DNA of 6,434 bases, from the NCBI GenBank assembly GCA_031265015.1, contig JAISDG010000002.1, positions 1 to 6,434 of the forward strand. Reading direction: 5' to 3'. This DNA is from Spirochaetaceae bacterium. Lineage in GTDB: Bacteria; Spirochaetota; Spirochaetia; Treponematales; Breznakiellaceae. A program made the position numbers and the translations under genes. The notes beneath the pieces were generated by a model. It was not told the DNA's origin, made no database searches, and saw only the letters and a program-made list of their open reading frames with translations. Within the stretch, counting starts at the first letter, position 1; each line of letters opens with the position of its first letter. This document shows positions 1 through 5,684 of this stretch, in pieces.

Positions 1-329
1 GGCCGCAGGAGGGCCGAGGTGCAGACCGAAACTTTATCCGCCCCGGCGTTCATGGCCTGCCGCATATCCTCCACGGTCCTGATGCCGCCCCCGACGCAGA
101 GGGGGATAAACACTTCCTCAGCCACCTGCCTGACGACGGCCAGCAGGGTGGCCCGGCTTTTGTAGGACGCGCCGATGTCAAGAAAGACAAGCTCGTCCGC
201 GCCTTCGTCGTTGTAGCGCCGGGCCAGTTCCACCGGATCCCCCGCGTCCTGGATTCCCTTAAACCGTATTCCCTTAACAACCCTGCCGTCGTCCACATCC
301 AGGCAGGGGATGATTCGCTTGGCCTGCAC
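1..329 (-). CDS. hisF: Imidazole glycerol phosphate synthase, cyclase subunit HisF (partial, N-terminal 109 residues)
   Basis: HisF is the (beta/alpha)8-barrel cyclase that takes ammonia from HisH and converts PRFAR to imidazole glycerol phosphate and AICAR. The gene begins with GTG at 329-327, only 3 bp after the hisH stop, and runs off the left edge with about 109 of roughly 250 residues present. The translation opens with the hallmark QAKRIIPCLDVDDGRVVKG. It aligns without gaps, from memory, to Thermotoga HisF: R5, catalytic D11, K19, E46, D51, the GGGIR loop at 80-84, D98 and K99 are all present. Odd replacements are G53 (usually Thr in DITAS), C78 (usually Thr in TVGGGI) and C103 (usually Asn in KVSIN). 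The start choice is supported by the match of residue numbering to the family and by tight coupling to hisH; a G-run about 6 bases before GTG may act as a weak ribosome site. The identity is certain at family level. It could in principle be a specialised HisF2, but the his-operon context argues for the biosynthetic enzyme. Confidence 0.95.
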   Translation of the reverse strand, partial: MQAKRIIPCLDVDDGRVVKGIRFKGIQDAGDPVELARRYNDEGADELVFLDIGASYKSRATLLAVVRQVAEEVFIPLCVGGGIRTVEDMRQAMNAGADKVSVCTSALLR

Positions 330-332
330 GGC

Positions 333-1022
333 TTACCCCCGCACCCAGTTTTCCAGCAGCCGCAGGCCCGCGGGGCCCGACTTTTCCGGATGGAACTGTA
401 CCGCCGCCAGTTCCCCCTTCTCCACCGCGGAGCAGTACCGTACATAATATTCCGCTTCGGCGGAGACCGCCCCGCTGTCATCGGGGGCGGCGTAATAGGA
501 ATGGATATAATAAAAAAAGGAATCGGCGGGCAGCCCCCGGAAAAGCCGGGAGCCGTTTTTGGCCGCGGTCTGGTTCCAGCCAATCTGGGGTATTTTCCGG
601 CCCGGGAAACGTCTAACCGTTCCGGGAAGTACCCCCAGGCCTTTTACCGCCCCGTTCCCCGCGGACGCGGACGTGCCCGCATTTGCGGACGCATCCACGT
701 CCGCCGGAACATAGCCCGCTTCTTCCGAATACTCAAGCAAAAGCTGCAGCCCGATGCAGATTCCCAGAAAGGGCCTGTCCGCGCCGATCCATTCCCGCAG
801 GACCTGGGCGTAGCCCGATTGTTCCAGCGTTTCCATGGCGGTGGCAAAGTGCCCGTCCCCGGGAAAGATGATCCGGTCAAAGGGAGAAGACGGGGCGCTT
901 CCGTCCGCCGCGGTCCGCAGTTCCTCAGGGCCGGCGGCAAAACGGGCCGGTACGCCCAGCCGCTTCAGGGCGTTCATCACCGATCCCAGATTGCCCGCGC
1001 CATAGTCAATGACGCCTATCAT
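333..1022 (-). CDS. hisH: Imidazole glycerol phosphate synthase, glutamine amidotransferase subunit HisH
   Basis: HisH hydrolyses glutamine and passes ammonia to HisF in the cytoplasmic HisHF complex. The 229-residue product is a class I glutaminase. It opens with MIGVIDYGAGNLGSV, carries the nucleophile C89 in GICIGLQ, and has the His/Glu pair H211 and E213 in FHPEKSG. PQIGWN (145-150) and the YYIHSYY segment (171-177) are also typical. It is somewhat longer than the usual 195-215 residues because of two low-complexity insertions: about 39-47 (Ala/Ser/Pro) and about 108-125 (Ala/Ser/Gly/Asn rich). The loop usually written PGVG, which forms the oxyanion strand, reads PGDG here (54-57). The ATG at 1022 is the only start in frame after an upstream stop. 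There is no good Shine-Dalgarno site, and the upstream 79-bp gap is filled by a 12-bp repeat. The next gene, hisF, begins 3 bp after the TAA, so the two subunits are probably translationally coupled. Confidence 0.95.
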   Translation of the reverse strand: MIGVIDYGAGNLGSVMNALKRLGVPARFAAGPEELRTAADGSAPSSPFDRIIFPGDGHFATAMETLEQSGYAQVLREWIGADRPFLGICIGLQLLLEYSEEAGYVPADVDASANAGTSASAGNGAVKGLGVLPGTVRRFPGRKIPQIGWNQTAAKNGSRLFRGLPADSFFYYIHSYYAAPDDSGAVSAEAEYYVRYCSAVEKGELAAVQFHPEKSGPAGLRLLENWVRG

Positions 1023-1026
1023 GCTT

Positions 1027-1110
1027 TGCCCAAGCCGGCGCTTAAGCCGGCGCTCAAGCCGGCGTCCACGCCCGCGCTCAAGCCAGCGTCCACGCCCGCG
1101 CTCAAGCCAG
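1027..1110 (-). repeat. 12-bp tandem repeat array joining hisB to hisH
   Basis: Read on the minus strand from 1110 down, seven consecutive 12-mers are seen: CTGGCTTGAGCG, CGGGCGTGGACG, CTGGCTTGAGCG, CGGGCGTGGACG, CCGGCTTGAGCG, CCGGCTTAAGCG and CCGGCTTGGGCA. The first four make two perfect 24-bp copies (1087-1110 and 1063-1086). The array is followed by AAGC and then the hisH ATG. The first unit contains the final CTG GCT TGA of hisB. Most units carry a TGA or TAA in the hisB frame, so a change in copy number would keep the hisB stop and only change the distance to hisH. The frame of hisH itself is open through the array but has no start codon there. Confidence 0.93.
1034..1063 (-). promoter_or_regulatory. 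Possible alternative hairpins before the hisH start
   Basis: The self-complementary hexamer GCCGGC occurs three times at 12-bp spacing (1034-1039, 1046-1051, 1058-1063). Any neighbouring pair can form a 6-bp GC-only stem with a 6-base loop (TTAAGC or TTGAGC). The last copy ends 11 bases before the hisH ATG, where the ribosome site should be. A hairpin could modulate hisH translation, but the structure may simply follow from the repeat. No T-run follows, so it does not look like an intrinsic terminator. Confidence 0.35.
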
Positions 1111-1722
1111 CATTCCCTTGGTGGAGGGGATCAGATCCGCCGACCGGGGATCGGTTTCGCAGGCTTCCCGGAGTGCCCGGGCGGCGGCCTTAAAGATCGC
1201 TTCTATTTTGTGGTGATCGCTTCGGCCCCGGAGTACGTCCAGATGCAGGGCCATCCCCGCGGCGGAGGCAAAGCTCTGCCAGAAATCTTCCACCGTATCA
1301 ACCTGAAAAGACGAGGACCCTGATTTCTGATCCGAGGACACCAGGGGTATTCCCGAAAGGCCGCCGGAAAAAACAAGAAAGCCCCGGCCGGAAATATCCA
1401 CCGCGGCCCGGACCAGGGTTTCGTCCATGGGATACAAACAGCTGCCGGTCCGGCGGATGCCCCGCTTGTCTCCCAGGGCTTTGGCAAAACACTGGCCCAG
1501 GACAATGCCCGTATCTTCCACCAGGTGATGCTGATCCACTTCCAGATCGCCGGAAGCCCGTATCTCCAGATCAAAAAGCCCGTGCCGGGCAAAGGTGTTA
1601 AGCATGTGTACCATAAACCCCACGGGATAAACCAGCTTTGCCCCGCCCCTGCCGTCCAGATTCAGCTTAACGGCGATGTCCGTCTCTTTGGTAGACCGGG
1701 TAATTTCAGCGCTCCGCTCCAT
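1102..1722 (-). CDS. hisB: Imidazoleglycerol-phosphate dehydratase HisB (monofunctional)
   Basis: This enzyme removes water from imidazole glycerol phosphate to give imidazole acetol phosphate, acting on the HisHF product. The 206-residue length fits the stand-alone dehydratase; there is no histidinol-phosphatase domain as in enterobacterial HisB. The metal-binding signatures are present twice: DQHHLVED (H65, H66, E69) and SDHHKIEA (H170, H171, E174), with further ligand-type histidines H39 (in GFMVHML) and H160. E13 in STKETDI and the YPMDETL segment (97-103) are also typical. The protein ends PSTKGMLA, one residue beyond the common PSTKG-V-L ending, so it is complete. GFMVHML has Val where many homologues have Asp (GFLDHML). 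The ATG at 1722 is supported by an AAGGAGG site 4 bases upstream. The last two sense codons and the TGA fall inside the first unit of a 12-bp repeat array that continues to hisH. Confidence 0.95.
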   Translation of the reverse strand: MERSAEITRSTKETDIAVKLNLDGRGGAKLVYPVGFMVHMLNTFARHGLFDLEIRASGDLEVDQHHLVEDTGIVLGQCFAKALGDKRGIRRTGSCLYPMDETLVRAAVDISGRGFLVFSGGLSGIPLVSSDQKSGSSSFQVDTVEDFWQSFASAAGMALHLDVLRGRSDHHKIEAIFKAAARALREACETDPRSADLIPSTKGMLA

Positions 1723-1726
1723 GACG

Positions 1727-1733
1727 CCTCCTT
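1727..1733 (-). promoter_or_regulatory. Shine-Dalgarno site of hisB
   Basis: The minus strand reads AAGGAGG here, 4 bases before the hisB ATG at 1722. It lies in the 29-bp gap after the EIIC-like gene and fixes the hisB start. Confidence 0.85.
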
Positions 1734-1751
1734 GTTTCCGTCCTGTCCGCT

Positions 1752-3341
1752 TTATTCAAGGGCCGCGGCGTCCGGTTTCTTTCCCAAAATTTTGTTCAGG
1801 ATCAGGTACAACACGCAGGCCGATCCCAGGCTGACGATCATGGCGGCGGCCATTCCCGCCGCGTTATTGGAAAGCCCCGGCGCGACAAAGGAAGCGACAT
1901 AGGCGGTGGACTTGACATTAAAGATACCCACCGTAAGCCCTCCCAGGCCCGCCGCCGCCAGGGCCGCGGCAAAGAGCGCTTTGGAAGAAAGCATAAAGGG
2001 ATAGGCCGCTTCCACATAGGTTCCGAAAACCATGTTGATAAAAAATCCCACCGAGGCCGCGGGCCGTTCGCTGAACTGCCGGGGGGCGATAATGTTCGCC
2101 AGGGTGATTCCCGCGGAAACCATGACCAGGGAACACATGTCCACCGCGCCGAGGAAACTAAAGCCGTACTTTTCCATTTCAAAGAGGGCAATGGGAAGTA
2201 TCGCCGCGTGGTACACTCCGGCCATAATTGCCGGCCATATCAAAAGGCCGGCGATAAGTCCGCAGAGGGGGGCGTTAATTTCCAGAGCCCAGTTGATGAC
2301 ACCCCGGACGCCGTTACCCAGGTACAGGGCCAGGGGGGCAAGGAAAAAAAACACCAGGAGTCCCGCGGCCAGCCCCGAGAGGCCCCCGCCCACGATATTG
2401 GCGGTGGTCCCGGGCCATCCCTTGCCCAGGGCAAAGAGTATCGAGTAATGGATAAATATTCCCGCCAGGATACCGCCGATAAGCCCGCCCAGAATGCCCC
2501 CTCCGGCGGAAAGGATCCCCGCCGCCACGCCGCCGACGATGCCCACTTCGTTGTGGCCGGAGATCTGCCGGGCTGCCACCGCGGCGATGATCACCGGCAG
2601 GATGTCCAGCAGCTTTTGCTGGATGGTTTCAAAGAGCGCGGTAATGCCCGCTTCGGGCGCGGCCTTGACGAGAATCTGCCATACCGCCAGGGAAAGGGCG
2701 GTGGCGATAAAACCGGGCAGGGAGGCCATCAGGATGCCCCGGACATTGATCCGCTTAAAGGGGCTTCCCGAAGCGCCGGAACCTTCCACGCTGCCCAGCG
2801 CCGGGCGGTACTTAACGCCGAAATGTTTGGCAAAGGCCACGGCGCTGGCAATGGCCCTGGTCCGGTTGGTGGTGCCGGTGGTTCCCGAAACCGCGGCCAT
2901 CCTGACCCCCATGGCCTGGGCCCTGGAGGTGGAGGAACCGCCGGTTCCGGTCACGGGGATTCCCGCCTTTGCCGCCGCTTCCACGGAAAGCCGGTTGATC
3001 CCCTCGGGGTCCGCGCTTATCATCACCAGGGCTTCGATTTCCTTTTTGGCGATTTCATCCGCCATGACCGCGTCCGCCGCTTTGGCCAGGACATTTATTT
3101 CCTGCAGGGGTTTTGTTTCCGATACGGTAAAAACGCCCTTTTCAATCGTCCACAGGGAAGCGGGAACGCCGGGCTTGACGCCGTCCATGGGTTGATTAAC
3201 CGCCACAAACAAAACTCTGGACAGTTCTATATCCGCCGCTTCCAGCTGCTTCTTCATTTCCGCCAGCAGGGCCCCGGGATCCTTTCCCCCCAGGTTGTAC
3301 AGATTTCCTCCGCTGCTTCCGATAAGCGCCGCTTTCTTCAT
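1752..3341 (-). CDS. PTS EIIC-like membrane protein with a soluble N-terminal domain
   Basis: This 529-residue protein has two parts. Residues 1 to about 185 are soluble, with glycine-rich loops typical of phosphate or nucleotide contacts: GSSGG near the start, MISADPEG (107-114), TGTGGSS (131-137) and SGTTGTTNRTR (152-162). Residues from about 197 to 521 are a multi-span membrane region rich in Gly and Ala (GGILGGLIGGILAG at 281-294), with motifs reminiscent of EIIC permeases of the glucose/fructose PTS superfamily, such as GVYHAAILP (375-383) and GITLANIIAPR (411-421). No cysteine occurs in the soluble domain, so it is not an EIIB domain, and no EIIA phospho-histidine domain is evident; phosphoryl donors would have to come from elsewhere, if it is a PTS protein at all. 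I chose the ATG at 3341 over the TTG just before it (3344) because AAGGAGG lies 7 bases upstream of the ATG. It sits between hisG and hisB with short gaps, implying co-transcription. Substrate is unknown; EIIC-superfamily assignment is by remembered motif likeness only. Confidence 0.68.
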   Translation of the reverse strand: MKKAALIGSSGGNLYNLGGKDPGALLAEMKKQLEAADIELSRVLFVAVNQPMDGVKPGVPASLWTIEKGVFTVSETKPLQEINVLAKAADAVMADEIAKKEIEALVMISADPEGINRLSVEAAAKAGIPVTGTGGSSTSRAQAMGVRMAAVSGTTGTTNRTRAIASAVAFAKHFGVKYRPALGSVEGSGASGSPFKRINVRGILMASLPGFIATALSLAVWQILVKAAPEAGITALFETIQQKLLDILPVIIAAVAARQISGHNEVGIVGGVAAGILSAGGGILGGLIGGILAGIFIHYSILFALGKGWPGTTANIVGGGLSGLAAGLLVFFFLAPLALYLGNGVRGVINWALEINAPLCGLIAGLLIWPAIMAGVYHAAILPIALFEMEKYGFSFLGAVDMCSLVMVSAGITLANIIAPRQFSERPAASVGFFINMVFGTYVEAAYPFMLSSKALFAAALAAAGLGGLTVGIFNVKSTAYVASFVAPGLSNNAAGMAAAMIVSLGSACVLYLILNKILGKKPDAAALE

Positions 3342-3348
3342 CAAACCG

Positions 3349-3355
3349 CCTCCTT
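3349..3355 (-). promoter_or_regulatory. Shine-Dalgarno site of the EIIC-like gene
   Basis: The minus strand reads AAGGAGG, 7 bases before ATG 3341 and 4 bases before the alternative TTG at 3344. The better spacing favours the ATG. Confidence 0.82.
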
Positions 3356-3369
3356 ATTCTTGTATCCGC

Positions 3370-4224
3370 CTAAGGGACTACTTTCCGCAGATCGTATTCC
3401 ACGATATCCCCCGCCCCAAGCTTTTTGAGCCGGGGGATTAAGCCGGGAATTTCACTTCTTTTAACGGCGATTTTTACCGCGTAGCCGCTTTCACCGTAGA
3501 GGGGCGCCACCGTGGGGCTGCGCATCGCGGGCAAAGAGGCTACGATTTTTTCAAAGCCCTGTTTGGGCAGATTCATTTCCAGCATCACCCGCTCCCTGCC
3601 GTCCAGTACGGCCCGGAAGAGCATGACGAGTTCTTCAATGCGGCTTCGTTTTTTATCGTCCGCCATAGCCGTTTTGGAGGCGGCAAAGCAGGTGGAGGAT
3701 TCCAGCAGGGTCGATACAACGCGGAGGCCGTTGTCTTTTAAGGTCCGGCCCGAGGAAGTATTGTCCACGATCATGTCCGCGTCATCGGGGGGGAATACCT
3801 CGGTGGCTCCGTAGGTTCGGAGAATGCGGTACCGGTAGCCCTGACGCTTAAGCCAGTTTTCCGCAAGCCGGACATATTCGGTGGCCACCACCAGTTTTTT
3901 TTCTTTCAGCGCATCATTGCCAAGTTCCAGGGGCGCGGCGGCCACAATAGAAACCCGGTCAAAGCCCAGGTCCAGCACGTTTTCCACGTCCGCGCCGCTT
4001 TCCAGAATCCAGTCAAGACCGGTAAAGCCCGCGTCGTGGCTTCCCAGTTCCAGAAGCTCCGCCACATTCTGGGGTTTCATGATCTTGATATCAAGCCAGT
4101 CCGCTCCCACGGCAGGCCTGTAGGTACGATCCGCCATGGCGATGGGAAAGCCCGCTTCGGCAAAAAGACGGAACACGTTGTCAAAAGTACGGCCCTTGGG
4201 AATCAGGACCCGGAGTTTTTCCAT
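3370..4224 (-). CDS. hisG: ATP phosphoribosyltransferase HisG, long form
   Basis: HisG catalyses the first, committed step of histidine synthesis, joining ATP and PRPP to phosphoribosyl-ATP in the cytoplasm. The 284-residue product has the catalytic fold in residues 1 to about 210: LIPKGR near the start, HDAGFTGLDW (63-72), TYGATEVFP, and the PRPP loop DNTSSGRTLKDNGL (usually D-x-x-x-T/S-G-x-T-L). The remaining 75 or so residues, including SLPAMRSPTVAPL, match the C-terminal ACT-like regulatory domain of the long form. This form is a homohexamer inhibited by histidine and does not need HisZ, so pathway feedback is expected from family knowledge. The start at 4224 gives the normal MEKLRVLIPKGR N-terminus. 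The ribosome site is weak (a TAGGG about 10 bases upstream), and the gene starts 15 bp after the preceding stop, so coupling to the upstream gene is plausible. Confidence 0.96.
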   Translation of the reverse strand: MEKLRVLIPKGRTFDNVFRLFAEAGFPIAMADRTYRPAVGADWLDIKIMKPQNVAELLELGSHDAGFTGLDWILESGADVENVLDLGFDRVSIVAAAPLELGNDALKEKKLVVATEYVRLAENWLKRQGYRYRILRTYGATEVFPPDDADMIVDNTSSGRTLKDNGLRVVSTLLESSTCFAASKTAMADDKKRSRIEELVMLFRAVLDGRERVMLEMNLPKQGFEKIVASLPAMRSPTVAPLYGESGYAVKIAVKRSEIPGLIPRLKKLGAGDIVEYDLRKVVP

Positions 4225-4239
4225 AGCGGGTTTACCCTA

Positions 4240-5670
4240 TCATAAACTGCGGTCTTTGGGTAGAAGATCGTAGAAGGTTTCCGCCCGCAGCCCCGTCAGC
4301 GCCTGAAACCGTTCTTCCAGCGCGGCGCCCCGCCTGCCGAAGATACCGGGATTGGCCGCGAGGTACCCAAGGACCGCGTCGGTATACGATCCCTCCGCCG
4401 TTTCCCCGGCATTCCGCAGCCGCCTTTCCTGATACAGGACATACCAGGGCCGTATGTATTCCCGGAAGTACCTGTCCGTTTCCCCGGGCCGCTGCTGGAG
4501 CAGATAGGCGGTCGCCTCCGCGGCCAAAAGCCCCCGGTCCTCAAGGACATTGTATTCCCGGTACACCAGGGCGGTCCGGATAAAATCCTGCTCGGGGGAA
4601 CTTAAGGAATCGAAAAATTCGTTACACAGGTTCTGCACTTCCGGCATGGTAAACTGAAGGCCGTGGACCGTTTCGTGAACATAGTACACCGGCAGCCGGT
4701 TCCGGGATTCTACCGACAGGGCGATGAGCGCCCCCCGGCCCTCGGCATAGCGGCCGTTATCATCAAGGATGATCCCCCGGGCAACGAGGATATCCCGGAG
4801 AAAAAGCTCGGAGGGATTAAGGGGAAAACTTTCTTCCCGGGCCAGCTGGAAAAACCGGGCCAAATCCCGGGCGCGGTAATCGTGGGCAAACCAGTCCCGC
4901 AGATCCGCGATGGCTTCATCTTTTGCCAGGGTTCCCGCGAAGCCCGGTTTTTCGGTAAAAAAGGCCAGCCGTTTTAAAAACCGGGACTGGACGGTAAAAC
5001 TTTCGCTGATAAGGTAAAGGATGTCCGGATACAGGTTAAAGGTAAAAAGTTCGTATTCGGCGTTCCGCCAGCGGGACCGCGGGTAGTACATCATGGTTCC
5101 CAGATCCGCGTTTACGGGGACCAGGGGATCATCCTTAAGGCTTACGTCCACCCGGACCGCCAGAATTTCCACGCCCTCCGCTTCTATGGTAATTTCTTCC
5201 GGCAGCGCTCCCCAGCGCAGGCTCTGGAACACCAGGGGCCGGCCGGAAAAATTTTTCGGGTAAAAGTCAAACAGCTCCGGAGCGCCCGCGGCGGCGTTTG
5301 TATCCGTACCGGATGGTACATCCGCCGCGGAACCGCGCCAGGTTAAGATGCCGGGCTTTGCGTCCGCAGGGGCCCGGTAGTGGATCGAAAGGACCCACTT
5401 GGGGGGAACTTCCGGCGCGCCGGCTTCCAGGAAAGCAGCCCGCAAATCCGCGGCGGGGACGGGCCGGATACGCCAGAGCGGCCCTTCCCGTTCCCCCCCG
5501 TAGAGCCGGTCAAAGGTCCAGGCGGTAACCGGTTCGGCAGGGACCGGCTCCACCGCCGGCGGCGCCGTTTCCCCTTTACAGGCAGGGCCGAGCACGGCCA
5601 AAAACAGCAGGACAAGGCATCTTCCCGCGTGACGGATTATCGTTCCATATCTTTCTTTTCTTTTTTCCAT
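4240..5670 (-). CDS. Putative lipoprotein with HEXXH zinc-metallopeptidase motif
   Basis: The 476-residue product starts with a basic stretch (MEKRKERYGTIIRH), a hydrophobic core (18-28) and GPAC with Cys at 31, so it looks like an exported lipoprotein with a relaxed lipobox. After an Ala/Pro/Glu-rich linker there is a domain with probable beta strands (about 50-200), then an alpha-rich region. The motif YVHETVHGLQF (330-340) contains HETVH (332-336), the zinc-binding HEXXH of metallopeptidases. A glutamate at 385 in LLAAEATAYLL, 49 residues later, could be the third ligand of a gluzincin-type site. I do not recognise a named family, and the substrate is unknown. The ATG at 5670 is preferred over one at 5703 inside pyrD because AAAGGAGC precedes it at normal distance and the signal peptide then begins normally. 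It lies 14 bp after pyrD and 15 bp before hisG, so it belongs to the same transcription unit, although no histidine or pyrimidine role is apparent. Confidence 0.72.
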   Translation of the reverse strand: MEKRKERYGTIIRHAGRCLVLLFLAVLGPACKGETAPPAVEPVPAEPVTAWTFDRLYGGEREGPLWRIRPVPAADLRAAFLEAGAPEVPPKWVLSIHYRAPADAKPGILTWRGSAADVPSGTDTNAAAGAPELFDFYPKNFSGRPLVFQSLRWGALPEEITIEAEGVEILAVRVDVSLKDDPLVPVNADLGTMMYYPRSRWRNAEYELFTFNLYPDILYLISESFTVQSRFLKRLAFFTEKPGFAGTLAKDEAIADLRDWFAHDYRARDLARFFQLAREESFPLNPSELFLRDILVARGIILDDNGRYAEGRGALIALSVESRNRLPVYYVHETVHGLQFTMPEVQNLCNEFFDSLSSPEQDFIRTALVYREYNVLEDRGLLAAEATAYLLQQRPGETDRYFREYIRPWYVLYQERRLRNAGETAEGSYTDAVLGYLAANPGIFGRRGAALEERFQALTGLRAETFYDLLPKDRSL

Positions 5671-5674
5671 GTTT

Positions 5675-5682
5675 GCTCCTTT
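5675..5682 (-). promoter_or_regulatory. Shine-Dalgarno site of the lipoprotein gene
   Basis: The minus strand reads AAAGGAGC, with the AGGAG core ending 5 bases before ATG 5670. It sits in the 14-bp gap after the pyrD stop and decides against the in-frame ATG at 5703. Confidence 0.8.
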
Positions 5683-5684
5683 TA

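Noticed and set aside
50..583. Minus-strand 177-residue open frame across the hisH-hisF junction
   Set aside because: It is out of frame with both hisH and hisF, whose translations match their families well.
1034..1051. Intrinsic terminator after hisB
   Set aside because: The GC stem has no following T-run and sits just before hisH in the same operon.
1023..1110. CRISPR-like array
   Set aside because: The units are 12 bp with no unique spacers, so it is a simple tandem repeat.
390..1193. Long plus-strand open frame with a Pro/Lys/Ala repeat (ALKPA-type units)
   Set aside because: It lies antisense to hisH and hisB. The repeat is only the minus-strand 12-bp array read on the other strand, and the rest has no family likeness.
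2494..3195. 233-residue plus-strand open frame
   Set aside because: It is another antisense shadow of the EIIC-like gene without a ribosome site or domain.
2208..3428. 406-residue plus-strand open frame opposite the EIIC-like gene
   Set aside because: The composition is typical of antisense reading of GC-rich DNA, with no recognisable motif; the minus-strand frame has coherent domains and a strong ribosome site.
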